Positions 34,080 through 44,277 of a DNA stretch of 64,000 bases are shown piece by piece (positions within the stretch are counted from its first letter, which is position 1; the number at the start of each line of letters is the position of its first letter). Below the pieces are notes generated by a model, which made no database searches, was not told where the DNA came from, and saw only the letters and a program-made list of their open reading frames with translations. A program made the translations under genes and the position numbers. The DNA is taken from positions 17,770,501 to 17,834,500 of the forward strand of contig NC_051094.1 of assembly GCF_901709675.1 (NCBI RefSeq). Direction: 5' to 3'. The stretch is from Syngnathus acus (lineage: Eukaryota; Chordata; Actinopteri; Syngnathiformes; Syngnathidae).

Positions 34080-35247
34080 CCCCAATGGATGAGAGCGTAA
34101 CCTCCCTCCACCTTAATGATTATCGTTTGTGCCTGTACAGTAATCCCTCGCTATATCGTGTACATTTAGCGTGGCTTCAGTACATTGCGGATTCCCCCCT
34201 CCAAAAAATGAAAAATTCAAAATAGAAATTGAGGAATTATGGCACGAAAGTTGCCCGCACGCCAGCAGAAGGCAGGGAGTGCCCACACAACTGCACTACG
34301 TACACTTGTACCTTGTTTTTTTTTTTTTTTAATAAGAGTTCTAAAAACATATTTACAATGTTGTACCTTGTTATAGAAAAATTGTTATAATAATAAAAGA
34401 GTTCTAAAAACATATTTACAGTATGTACACTTGTATCTTATAAAAAAAGTTATAATAATAGACTTTAGAAAGACTTCTAAAAACATATTTACAGAATGTA
34501 TACTTCAGCTACATCTACATGTTACACACACACACACGCGCACACACACACACGTATCATATTTATACTATTTATACATTATTTTCTGTATGTCAATTAT
34601 ACCATTAATATAGTATCTACATGTTTGAAACTATTAGTTAATGTTCTAATGACAACATATGCACTCATATGGTTTAATATACATTTATTGATACAAAAGA
34701 TTTATGCATGTTAAAAATGAGAGGGTGACACTACTGGATTTTCACCTATCGCGGGTGGTCTAGGAGCCAATTATCCGCGATAAACGAGGGATTACTGCAT
34801 ACCAAACAAGAGCTCAGAGTACCCACACTTTTGGAAGTCTTTGGAAGGTGTGCCGGATCCCATTCCAACTGGAGACTCCCTTGTTCTGTTTGGGAACTAA
34901 TGCTCATGTGGGCAATCTGGAATTGTGATCTAAATGAGCTGGGATCTCCTATCTCTGGGGCTGAAGTTACAGAGGTGGTTAAAAACCTCCTTGATGGCAA
35001 AGCTGGTTCGCACGCCTCTATACATTGCATGGACTTTGGGGACAGTGCCTCTGGATTGGTAAAAAGGGGTGATGGGCCCTCTTTTTAAGAAGGCAGACCG
35101 GAGGGTGCTGGCAACTACAGAGGTCGTCAGCCTTTCTGGTAAGGTCTATTCAGGGATGCTGGAGCCTGGATGGGTGGGTCCATCGGGAAGTCGAATATCA
35201 GATTCAGGGCGAGCACTTTGGGTTTTGTCCAGGGTGTGGAACAGTGT
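34080..35247 (+). mobile_element. Rex3 fragment C, right part
   Basis: Continues the Rex3 stub at 24070-24087. It contains AGAGCTCAGAGTACCCACAC, GGGGCTGAAGTTACAGAGGT and GTAAGGTCTATTCAGGGATG, with large internal deletions. A pogo-like element (34138-34797) interrupts it. It ends in GTGTATATA repeats near 35247. This is the oldest layer of the nest. Confidence 0.75.
34138..34797. mobile_element. pogo/Tigger-like MITE
   Basis: CAGTAATCCCTCGCTATATC at the left and the complement GATAAACGAGGGATTACTG at the right. TA precedes the left end, and the right TA is degraded to CA. The AT-rich interior includes a (CA)n tract at 34525-34553. No coding sequence. Confidence 0.8.
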
Positions 35248-35568
35248 ATATATGTATACAGTGTATATATCTCTTAGGGATGGGACAAGACACAAACCCC
35301 ACAACATCACGAGATTGAATTCATGAGACGAAAGGGGATTTTTGCAACATTTCTAAAATTAATTTTAAAAATATTTTGATATTGTATTTTGTATTGAATT
35401 TTTAAGTACATTTAATAAACTGCGCAAAACAAACATGAGACTCCATTTCCATTTGTGATTATTTTACAAATTTTGGGAGAGATATACATACATATATACA
35501 CATACTATATAGACGTATATATCTTTTGAAACTATGGTTTCTTTGTTTTGTCACAGATTTCTTATTAC
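35248..35568. other. Intron 4 sequence next to exon 4
   Basis: AT-rich host intron, no recognisable element. It ends at the exon 4 donor. Confidence 0.4.
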
Positions 35569-35645
35569 CTCATCTGAGGGTGTTATCAGATAGATGGCCT
35601 CCATGCTGGGCAGAGGCTCCCGCTGCTTGGTTATGTCTTCTACAA
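35569..35645 (-). CDS. stxbp1: stxbp1-like exon 4
   Basis: Residues 57-82: [20 protein letters not shown] then TPSDE. Acceptor TTTTTTGCAG, donor GTAATA. The first two bases TT complete the Ile codon begun with A in exon 3 (GIT|I|VED). It ends in phase 0. Confidence 0.97.
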
Positions 35646-35884
35646 CTGCAAAAAAGAACAATGTTTTAAGTATCAATCTAATATTAAAAATCTGACATGA
35701 TGAATCTAGAATAGACAGACAGGCTCCACCTCCTCACCATAAGCATCTTCACTGATGCTTTGGCCAACATCTCCCAAAAAGATCAGTCCACAGATCAATG
35801 TATTCCTTGGAAGCACCACATTCCCTATCGTCTAAACAAATGATATCGAAAAGCCTACTAATGTTTTGCCGCTCCTATATATTG

Positions 35885-36051
35885 CTAAGGCTGACACCTA
35901 CCATGCATGTTTATGGGATGTGGACAAAACCCACGCGGGCTCGGGGAGAACATGCAAACACGACACAGGGGAGGGCCGGAAGTGGAAATCAAACCCGCAT
36001 CCTCCTAATGCTGAGGCGGACGTGATAACCAATACTCCACCGAGCTGCCCT
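35885..36051 (-). repeat. SINE fragment (tRNA-like head half)
   Basis: Contains CCTACCATGCATGTTTATGG, GGGAGAACATGCAAAC, AATCAAACCCGCATCC and GAGGCGGACGTGATAACC. Only the head-proximal half of the SINE is present. Confidence 0.7.
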
Positions 36052-36699
36052 CCTCAGGCCACTGATTCATTAATTTACGACATTCCTGATGTTTTGTAAT
36101 ATTTTGGGATATTACTCTATCAATGTATGCACGAGTTTGTCGTTTGAGTTGACTTTATTGCGGTGACTCTTAACTGGTCTCCATGGCAGTTCACATTTTT
36201 TACTGTCTCCCCAGACTCTTGGGCCACTGTATATGCATATCACTAGCACCCTCTACTAGTACTTAGCTGTATATCACTTTATTCACTAGATCAGGGGTCT
36301 GCAACCTCTACTATCAAAAGAGCCATAAGAGCCATTTTGCCCCCTCTTCTACCCAAAGAAGATCATCGGGAGCCGCAAAGAATAACAGCGCTTGTAAACC
36401 TTTAAAAGTTTTTATCTTTTATTTATTTTACCTGTTACAACCAATGAATATAACAACATAGATGCAGTGTGCATTTGTAGGCGTACTTCGAAATAGATTA
36501 AACTGTGAACTGTAGGCCTATTTAAGTCTTTCCTATATTTGTGTAAAAGTAAAATAATAACCACCGCACTTTCATATGAATAAAACATTTAGCTGCAGCT
36601 TAGCAGTTTTAAAAGTAAACTACAAAATGCAATCTCTGGAGAAATTGCGTGTGAAGGCGAAGAAATTGAATAAATTCTTAGGGAATGCTGCAAAATGAT

Positions 36700-37135
36700 G
36701 TTGAAACGAGTTGAATTACTTGAGAAATGTAGAAATGCGAAGTGTAAAAAGAAATTTTGGAGAATTTGCCGTGAATTTCAAAATTGAAAATTTTGAATTT
36801 TTGGTAAGTGGGAAGTTGTGGAATAGGTAGGCAAAAAAAGATGAGCAGTTGAAAGCTGGAACAGGTTGAATCGGTTGAAAAATGTAGAAATTAGAGTTGA
36901 AAAACGAAATCTTGGAGAATTTGGTGTGAATTTGAAGATTGAAAATTTGGAATTTTTGGTAAGTGGGAAATTGTGGAATAGGTAGGCAAAAGATGAACAG
37001 ATGAAAGTTGGAACGGTTGAATCGGTTGAAAAATGTAGACATTAGAGTTGAAAAACGAAATTTAGGAGAATTTGGTGTGAATTTCAAAACTGAAAATGTG
37101 GGATTTTTGGTAAGTGGGAAGTTGTGGAATAGGTA
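36700..37135. repeat. ~126-bp tandem repeat, about three units
   Basis: Units share TTGAAAAATGTAGA, GGAGAATTTGGTGTGAATTT, TTTTTGGTAAGTGGGAA and GTGGAATAGGTAGG. The array follows GTGTGAAGGCGAAG at 36649. The complement CTTCGCCTTCACAC appears near 41917, so array and LINE may lie inside one inverted-repeat unit within the hAT. Confidence 0.75.
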
Positions 37136-37287
37136 GTGAAGGAATGGGGTCGAAATACAAAAAGTCCTGCCTAGCTACAAAAACAGATATGCTCAAACCT
37201 CATTGAATAAAGTACATAAGCAGACAAGTATATTCACATATTAAATCAATAAAAGAAACATTTTAAGCATATAATTATACCATATAA

Positions 37288-37345
37288 GTTTCCCCATTGA
37301 GGGAATAATAAAGGACTATCTTATCTTATCTTATCTTATCTTATA
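37288..37345 (+). mobile_element. Very short LINE 3' tail, (TCTTA)n
   Basis: TTTCCCCATTGAGGGAATAA followed by four to five TATCT repeats. This is an extreme 5' truncation of the LINE family at 30466-31567. Confidence 0.75.
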
Positions 37346-37859
37346 CCTACACACCAAATCAATAAAGGAGACATAACTAGACATTTTTGATAGATGGTAA
37401 TGACAAAGGTTTTTATAACTTTATGATCTGATATGTATTTTTGTGCACTTTGAAATAATGTTTTTTGATATATTGCCTGAATAGCTCAATGACCCTTAAG
37501 GAACTGTTTAATGCATGCCTGATAATTTTCTAAATCACGGACACTGCCAAAGTCGTCTAAAAATGCTCAGTACTTGATTATATCCTATGTTTTGACTAAT
37601 GCTAGACGCCAGTTTTCGATTACTACTGAACGTTCTGGACAGAGGGAAATATTTTGCCTAACAAGGAAAAGATATGGTTGGAAGCATGATTAAACTAAGA
37701 ATATGATGACGTAAGCAAGTACATGGAGTATCAAAAGAACAAACAAAAACATGGTAAGTGGTGAGTACAAACTTTGCATAGTCAGGGAACATTAATGAAT
37801 TGATGATGTCACAGCCAAAAGCTCACATAATTCCGTACAAAATGACAAAATTGAAAGAA
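37346..37859. other. AT-rich sequence inside the hAT, unassigned
   Basis: No coding potential or clear repeat recognised before the LINE-2 5' region. Confidence 0.4.
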
Positions 37860-38286
37860 TGATGAATGGTCGGTGTGCGACAGTGAGCGAAGTGGATGTA
37901 CCTTTTCTTGTCTTCCGGGTTAGAGCAACGCTGGCGTCTGGACTGTTGACTGCCGCTTCTACCCCGAACCGTGTCCGCTATTTATTTGTCCCCTGTTTGT
38001 TTCATGTTTCCCGTTTTAAGTGTGCCCGTTTTTTTCTTTTATTTTTCTCGCCTTTTCTCCTGCCCACCGCGTATCTCTGGAGCTCCGCTCGCACCTCTCC
38101 GATCCCGCTCCCTCTGACTACGAGCTATGCTAGCCAGCTAGCCAACCCACCACCGGACCCTCCTACCTCCCGGCTCTGAGCCTGTAGCTGCTTGCTCTTG
38201 GCTCGGCAAACGGCTCCAACCCAACTTGCTGGCCACTTGGCCGGCGTCCTCGGGGGGAGCACCCGCTCGCTGCGAGCTCGCCGGTC

Positions 38287-41200
38287 GTGGCTCGGCTGGG
38301 TGCCGCCATGACACACTGGGGCGTGCTGTTTGCACGGGTACAGTCGGGATTGACCAACACCACCACCCACTCCACCAACATCACGACTCGGCCCACTGCT
38401 GCTTCCATGCATTTCACTGCCTACCAACTTCTAGTTAACCAGCTACTAGCTATTTCTACCATTTTACCTGGATTATTCCCAGCTGCTGTCACGTCTCATC
38501 TCCTGCATGAACTATCACTTCTGCTACTCCGGGCTTCCATTCCACTAACTTCTCGTCCATTTGTCTACACTGCTGCTGATCTTCATTATTGCAACAATAA
38601 TCACCGTCTCCCTGCTGCTGCTGCCTCAGCTACCAGCAAGGCTGGGATCCTCCGCCGTCGCCGCTACATCCACCGTAGCTCCGGACTATCTTTTAACCGA
38701 CATTTCCCTGATGGCTCACCCATCCCCTCTTTCTGGACTAACTCTCGCCCCCCCATCACCCCCACCTTCCGTACTGTCAACTTCAACAATCTCCGCTCCC
38801 CCACCCCCGTTCCTTCATCCATCTCCCTTGCACTGCTGAACTGTCGCTCCCTCTCCAACAAATCACTAGTTATTTTCGAACTACTATTGGACAATAATTT
38901 GGATCTGCTCCTTCTCTGTGAAACACTGCAACAGCCCCTGGACTATTTTACTCTCAACCAAGCCACTCCGTCTAACTACAGCTACATCGCCAAACCCCGC
39001 CTCTCTGGGCGAGGAGGTGGTATTGCTGTCCTCCATAAGCGGTCCCTATCCATCACTGAATTGGACCTCAACCTCCCATCTATTTCATCCTTTGAATATC
39101 TCGCTTTTTCCCTCCCCAACTCTACTACTGCTGTTCTTATCTACCGCCCCCCCAAGTCACATCCGTCTTTTCTTTCTGAACTTTCTGAACTTCTCACCAT
39201 CGTATCCTCAGTCTCCTATCGCCTCCTACTAATCGGTGACTTCAACATCCACATCGACCAGCCAACTGCTCCACTGACGTCTGACTTCATCTCCCTTCTG
39301 GACTGCTTTCATCTCACCCAGCACATCAACTTCCCCACCCACACCAAAGGCCACACCCTGGATATAGTATGCTCCTCCTTTCCACTCACATCCAACCCCC
39401 GTCCTCTCACCTTTCCACTGTCAGATCATCTCTGCATCCTCTTCTCCGCCCCTCTACCCTCGCCTCATAAATCCACAAAACGCACCACCTCCTACCGCAA
39501 CATCAAGACTGTAAACTCAATCACGCTTTGCCAGCTCTTATCCTCTGCTCTTCCCTCCGACCCCACTTCTTCCTCCCCTGATGACCTTGCCACCACGCTC
39601 AACAACATCCTTTCTGACTCCCTTGATTCCCTAGCCCCCTGGAAAACTTCCTCTGTTACATTCAATAACTCTGCCCCTTGGTACACACCGGAACTCCGCA
39701 CCATGAAACAAACCGGCCGTCAACTCGAACGCCTCTACAAAAGAACCCGCCTCACCGTCCATGCCGAAACCTTTAAACAACACATCTCCTCTTATCGTGA
39801 TGCTCTTCTTGCTGCCAAATCTGCTTACTTCTCATCTCTCATTAATAACACCAACCGAAACCCCCGCATACTGTTCTCCACCGTCAACAAATTGCTCCAG
39901 CCACCGGTCATCAAGCCACCCTCCTCACCCGCCCTCTGTAACTCCTTCCTTGCCAACTTTAACAACAAAATCGCCCAAATCAACAGTTCTCTGACCGACA
40001 CCATCAATAACTCCTCCTCCCCCACCTCCCCTGTCCTCCTGCCCCCCCTTCCTGACCTCCCGCCCTTCCCCTCTCTCACTGCCTTCTCCCTTGTCGACTC
40101 CTCCACTATCCTAGACATCATTACCTCATCCAAGACAACCACCTGCTCTCTCGACCCTCTTCCAACGACCTTAACTAAGGCCTGCCTCCCTGTCCTCCTC
40201 CCCCACCTCACCACCCTTTTTAATCAGTCTCTATCCCTTGGCCACTTTCCCACTGTCTATAAACTTGCAGCCATCACCCCCATCCTCAAAAAGCCCACCT
40301 TGGACCCACTCAACCTCTCCAACTACCGTCCCATCTCCAACATTTCATTCCTTTCCAAAACCCTTGAACGCATTGTCTCCGCCCAACTCCACACCCATCT
40401 CCAGTCCAACAACCTCTATGAACCCTTCCAGTCCGGATTCCGCCCACTTCACAGCACTGAAACAGCTCTAGTTAAAGTCACCAACGATCTCCTCATTTCT
40501 GCAGACTCTGGTGCCCTCAACATCCTACTACTACTCGACCTTAGCGCAGCCTTTGACACTGTGAACCATTCCATCCTCCTCCAAAGGCTGCGCCAACTAG
40601 GTGTTGAGGGCACTGCACTCGACCGGCTCACCTCCTACCTCACCAACAGAAACCAGTTCATCTCTCTCTCCGGTCACACATCCATCCTCTCCCCAGTTAC
40701 ACAAGGGGTCCCCCAAGGCTCAGTTCTTGGCCCCCTCCTATTCATCTGTTACCTCTTTCCCCTTGGTACTGTCATCCGCAAACTCAATCTGGACTTCCAC
40801 TGCTACGCTGATGACACCCAGATCTATATACGTACGACACCAACCCGTAACCCTTCCCTCACCCATTTTGAAACCTGCATCTCTACAATAAAAGCATGGC
40901 TGACCCACAACTTTCTCAAACTCAACAGTGACAAAACAGAGCTCCTCCTCATAGGCACTAAATCCTCCCTTAATAAAACTGGATCCATCACACTCACCAT
41001 TGACTCCTCAAACATCACTCCCTCCCCTCTGGCACGCAACCTTGGCGTTATTTTTGACCCCACACTGTCCTTTCAACCTCATGTTAGCTCAGTTGTCAAG
41101 ACCTCCTACTTCCACCTCCGACGCATCGCTAAAATCCGGCACTGCCTTTCTCTCCCTGCAGCTGAATCTCTCATCCATGCCTTCATCTCATCCCGGCTTG

Positions 41201-41298
41201 ACTACTGCAACTCCCTTCTCACTGGAATCACTGCTCACTCACTCCATAGACTTCAACTAGTCCATGGCCCGCCTCCTTACCCACACCCGGTCCCGTGA
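38287..41298 (+). CDS. LINE-2 ORF2: endonuclease and reverse transcriptase
   Basis: A 1003-codon open frame. The N-terminal 160 residues are low complexity. The endonuclease runs about residues 175-390: LALLNCRSLSNKS, GGGIAVLHKRSLSI, LLLIGDFNIHIDQP, HTLDIVCSSFPL and LSDHLCILFS. RT: LSNYRPISNISFLSKTLERI, FQSGFRPLHSTETAL, LLLLDLSAAFDTVNHSILLQ, TQGVPQGSVLGPLLF and HCYADDTQIYI (catalytic YADD at about 40803-40814). Near 41262 a one-base loss shifts the frame: GLTAHSLHRLQLV passes to ARLLTHTRSREHITPVLHSL in the frame 41264-41650, which carries the last 120 or so residues. The endonuclease and RT core have no stop, so this copy is young. Confidence 0.88.
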   Translation: MARLGAAMTHWGVLFARVQSGLTNTTTHSTNITTRPTAASMHFTAYQLLVNQLLAISTILPGLFPAAVTSHLLHELSLLLLRASIPLTSRPFVYTAADLHYCNNNHRLPAAAASATSKAGILRRRRYIHRSSGLSFNRHFPDGSPIPSFWTNSRPPITPTFRTVNFNNLRSPTPVPSSISLALLNCRSLSNKSLVIFELLLDNNLDLLLLCETLQQPLDYFTLNQATPSNYSYIAKPRLSGRGGGIAVLHKRSLSITELDLNLPSISSFEYLAFSLPNSTTAVLIYRPPKSHPSFLSELSELLTIVSSVSYRLLLIGDFNIHIDQPTAPLTSDFISLLDCFHLTQHINFPTHTKGHTLDIVCSSFPLTSNPRPLTFPLSDHLCILFSAPLPSPHKSTKRTTSYRNIKTVNSITLCQLLSSALPSDPTSSSPDDLATTLNNILSDSLDSLAPWKTSSVTFNNSAPWYTPELRTMKQTGRQLERLYKRTRLTVHAETFKQHISSYRDALLAAKSAYFSSLINNTNRNPRILFSTVNKLLQPPVIKPPSSPALCNSFLANFNNKIAQINSSLTDTINNSSSPTSPVLLPPLPDLPPFPSLTAFSLVDSSTILDIITSSKTTTCSLDPLPTTLTKACLPVLLPHLTTLFNQSLSLGHFPTVYKLAAITPILKKPTLDPLNLSNYRPISNISFLSKTLERIVSAQLHTHLQSNNLYEPFQSGFRPLHSTETALVKVTNDLLISADSGALNILLLLDLSAAFDTVNHSILLQRLRQLGVEGTALDRLTSYLTNRNQFISLSGHTSILSPVTQGVPQGSVLGPLLFICYLFPLGTVIRKLNLDFHCYADDTQIYIRTTPTRNPSLTHFETCISTIKAWLTHNFLKLNSDKTELLLIGTKSSLNKTGSITLTIDSSNITPSPLARNLGVIFDPTLSFQPHVSSVVKTSYFHLRRIAKIRHCLSLPAAESLIHAFISSRLDYCNSLLTGITAHSLHRLQLVHGPPPYPHPVP

Positions 41299-41650
41299 AC
41301 ACATCACTCCTGTTCTCCACTCTCTTCACTGGCTCCCCATGAAGGAGCGTATCATCTTCAAGATACTCACCCTCACCTTCAAAGCCCTTCACCACCTGGC
41401 TCCCACTTACCTATCCGACCTCCTTGTCCCCTACTGCCCCAACCGTCCCCTCCGATCCTCCAATACTTCACGTCTGACAGTCCCAAAATCCAAACTCAAA
41501 TCCTTCGGTGACAGAGCCTTCTCCTGCACATCACCCCGACTCTGGAACTCTCTCCCTCAGTCTGTCTGTGACTCACCCACACTCCCCATATTTAAGTCCC
41601 GTCTAAAAACCTACCTCTTCTCCCAAGCTCATGACCTCCCCTACCCATAA
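41264..41650 (+). pseudogene. LINE-2 ORF2 C-terminal part after frameshift
   Basis: RSREHITPVLHSLHWLPMKE, FKILTLTFKALHHLAPTYLS, SRLTVPKSKLKSFGDRAFS and LWNSLPQSV are the C-terminal landmarks of CR1/L2 polyproteins. It ends with TAA at 41648-41650. It belongs to the 38287 ORF. Confidence 0.85.
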
Positions 41651-41817
41651 CTGGTTTCCTCTTCTTAAGTTTATCCGATTGTTTCCTCCCCGTCCCCCTC
41701 CCCTCATGTATGTCTTTGCCTTGTTCCCTGTAAGCGTCTTTGGGTTTTTGAAAAGCGCTATACAAATTTAATGAATTATTATTATTATTATTATGTATGT
41801 GCAAGAATGGTTTACAG

Positions 41818-41875
41818 CAGGGGTCACCAACACGGTGCCCGCGGGCACCAGGTCGCCCGTGAGGACTGCATGAGT
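41818..41875. mobile_element. hAT left-end fragment
   Basis: CAGGGGTCACCAACACGGTG followed by CCCGCGGGCACCAGGTCGCC is a hAT-type start. The matching right end is missing. Confidence 0.5.
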
Positions 41876-42269
41876 CGAACCTCGCAAGATGAGCCGAGAG
41901 GACCCGAGAAAACCTGACCTTCGCCTTCACACTAATAAAGTGAATGGTGTAGAATAACATAAGCCGCAGGTTGCAGACTCGTGCACTAGATAATTAACAT
42001 GACTCAATACCCAAAGGTGGGGAAAAAAAGAAACAGATAACATGTCTTGAGGAGCTGTGAAATTCCATTTTCAAGCCAAATTATTGAGCAAATGTGCCCC
42101 AATACCCTGAAGCTGCAGCCTTGGTCAGACAGCTGCAGAGCTCACGTAGCAGAGTAAGCGTGAAGAGAAACAAAAATAATACTATGACCTCATCAATCCT
42201 CAAGTAAACTATAAAAGAAATGTATTGTCTGTCACATGAATTTCTAGTGGTAAAACAAATGGTACTCAC

Positions 42270-42351
42270 TGGTGATTCCCTCTGACATGATGTCTGTCAT
42301 CTTGCAGCAGGAGGAAATCGTCCTCATACTTAGCTTGTCCACCACAAGCAC
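42270..42351 (-). CDS. stxbp1: stxbp1-like exon 3
   Basis: Residues 30-56: [20 protein letters not shown] then IMSEGIT plus one base. Acceptor TTGTTTGTAG in phase 0, donor [15 protein letters not shown] belongs to domain 1, which contacts syntaxin. Confidence 0.97.
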
Positions 42352-42434
42352 CTACAAACAAGAGACAGAACTCTTCATAATGGGGAATTTATGGTCTTAA
42401 ATACTCTGGGAATCTAAAAAAACCATGCACTTAC

Positions 42435-42484
42435 TTTCCATTTTCCTTTTTCTCTTGCCTTCTTGATGACAACGTTCATTATCT
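42435..42484 (-). CDS. stxbp1: stxbp1-like exon 2
   Basis: Residues 13-29: the Lys codon is completed, then IMNVVIKKAREKGKWK. Acceptor CATGTTACAG, donor GTAAGT, phase 0 at the end. Intron 2 is only 83 bp. Confidence 0.95.
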
Positions 42485-42508
42485 CTGTAACATGAGAGGT
42501 ACACAACT

Positions 42509-42510
42509 AT

Positions 42511-42545
<35 letters not shown>

Positions 42546-42548
42546 TTA
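42509..42548. repeat. (ATTT)n microsatellite
   Basis: Ten or so ATTT units, 25 bp upstream of the exon 2 acceptor on the sense strand, where it reads (AAAT)n. Confidence 0.95.
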
Positions 42549-42689
42549 ACTTACGGGTAAAAGGGATCTTTGACGTCTATCACCGTCAATGGAATTGAAT
42601 GTGAGAAATAATGTCAGACAATGTGACTTAAATTAGGATTTTTTTTGCACATTGGCACCATTCAATATTAATATAAAGGCAACTAGATG

Positions 42690-42955
42690 AATTCATTCCA
42701 TTCGTTTATCTTCTGAACAGCTTATCCTCTCGTGGGTTGCGGGCATGTTGGAGCCTATATCGGCAATAATAATTGATCATTTGGAGTGGTCAATTGGCCT
42801 ACCATGGAATATGGGAGGGAACCGGAGTACCCGTAGAAAACAGACACAGGCATGGGAAGAAAATGCAAACTCCACACGGAAAGGCTGGAGACGGAATTGA
42901 ACCCTAAACATCTGAACTGTGTGGCGGACGTGCAAACCAGTTCGTGCCGCTTGCA
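42690..42955 (-). repeat. SINE, diverged and shortened
   Basis: TTCTGAACAGCTTATCCTCT, GGTCAATTGGCCTACCATGG, GGGAAGAAAATGCAAACTCC and GTGTGGCGGACGTGCAAACC identify the same family as 44827-45193. The middle part is deleted. Confidence 0.7.
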
Positions 42956-43017
42956 ACTAGATAAATGACAAAATATTTCTTAAAATTAAAAACTATGGTT
43001 TTAATATATATAATGTA

Positions 43018-44071
43018 CCGTAAATTTCAGACTATAAACCGCGACCTTTTTCTCAAATTTTGATAGTTTGGTGCGGCTTATATGGGATTTTTTCCGTGAT
43101 TTTTGTGATGACTTGATCACTCTTATACACTCGTAAAAAGGCTGTGGACCGCTGTTGAGCGGCACCGCTTTGCTGGGCGGAGGGTTATGTGACACGGTCA
43201 CTGGGGAGAAAAGTGGTGTGTTGATCGCATGCCCATCCGCTAGGCAAATAGTGCCGTATAATTCACACAAAGAAGAGACAGAACGAGATCAAGACAGACA
43301 TGACTGAAAGGAAGCTTTTATACACAAACCGTCATTATGTGGGACAAAAGAAATGCATATCATACCGCTTTTAAGTTAAAGGCAGTCGATTTGGCCCATT
43401 GTTGATGACATCGTGTTGCATCACCCTTTTCTTTCTTTATTTCCCAGTCACGTCTAACTGGAGCTATATGTGTAGCTCGCTAGTTTAATGTAACTTGCCG
43501 CTTTGTGCGTGAATAAAATTAGCACGAACAGACCCTCATCATGGAAAATGCTAGAAGAAATGCATAAAAGCGACAACGAAAGAGAGACTGAGATAGTGAG
43601 TGGCGAAGAATATCTGACGCTATTCCAATTGGACACTGAGGAGGAAGACTTCGATGGTTTCAGTGCACAGGAGGAAGATGAAGATGATGAAGCTCTTTTT
43701 TTTACTTTTACTGGTATGTTTTTTTAACCAGCCCTGTTAGTGCTGTGCTACCGTGTTGCTGCTGTGTTACCGCCGCGTCTCAGTGACTTTTACCGGTATG
43801 TTTTTTTTAATCCAGCCCTATTAGTGCTGTGTTACTTCCGTGTTGCTGCGGTATTACTGACGCGTCACAGGCAGTGTTTGGAAAGAAATGTTAAGGTATG
43901 TTATTAAAACTTTAAAAAGGCTTTCTGTGTACCCTCTTTCTTTGTAAATAACTCGTGCGCACATGCGGCTTATAGTCCGGTGTGGCTTTTATAAGAAAAA
44001 AACTAAAATATCCCCGAATTTTAGCTGGTGCGGCTTATCGTCCGGTGCAGCTTATAGTCCGAAAATTACGG
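43018..44071. mobile_element. TA-flanked TIR element, family B copy 2
   Basis: CCGTAAATTTCAGACTATAA after TA at 43016-43017. Right end TTATAGTCCGAAAATTACGG before TA. The interior matches 14312-17023 without the Tc1. A diverged tandem duplication of about 80 bp (GGTATGTTTTTTTAA...GTTGCTG) lies at 43712-43850. Confidence 0.85.
43503..43727 (+). CDS. Small acidic ORF of family B copy 2
   Basis: 74 codons: NRPSSWKMLEEMHKSDNERE followed by an acidic tail FSAQEEDEDDE. Colinear with the ORF at 14872 over 61 residues. Function unknown. Confidence 0.4.
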   Translation: MCVNKISTNRPSSWKMLEEMHKSDNERETEIVSGEEYLTLFQLDTEEEDFDGFSAQEEDEDDEALFFTFTGMFF

Positions 44072-44277
44072 TAACTGAGTAATAGCTATTTTGAATCATC
44101 GACTTGGATAACTCCAAATGTCGGCCTCTGAAAATTTATTGGTGATTTGCAAGGGTTTCCAGACAAAAAAGAAAAGGGTCAAGTACATAGACGGTTTTAC
44201 AGAGTGGCGATGGGTGGCAGTTGACAACCCCACCAAAAGGTATTGCCACACCAATGAATCTATCAATAATAAATTTA

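Larger units (their letters stand above)
37868..41795 (+). mobile_element. LINE-2 (L2) retrotransposon, near full length
   Basis: A GC-rich 5' region (about 37868-38290) precedes a long ORF. The 3' end reads AAAAGCGCTATACAAATTTA followed by (ATT)n at 41776-41794, the usual L2 3' signature. Both enzymatic domains are present. The exact 5' border is uncertain. Confidence 0.88.
36292..41983. mobile_element. hAT transposon enclosing a LINE-2
   Basis: Left end CAGGGGTCTGCAACCTCTAC; right end AGCCGCAGGTTGCAGACTCG + TG, an inverted match. The target duplication CACTAGAT is perfect (36284-36291 and 41984-41991). Own sequence is about 1.2 kb; the rest is a satellite-like block and the LINE-2. No hAT transposase is recognised. 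Confidence 0.88.

Noticed and set aside
34346-34560. Possible regulatory (CA)n or TATA-like region at 34.5 kb
   Set aside because: It lies inside the pogo-like MITE, and AT-rich interiors are common in such elements.
38125-38427. Minus-strand ORFs over the LINE-2 5' region
   Set aside because: Shadows of the GC-rich 5' end of the L2 and its plus-strand ORF.
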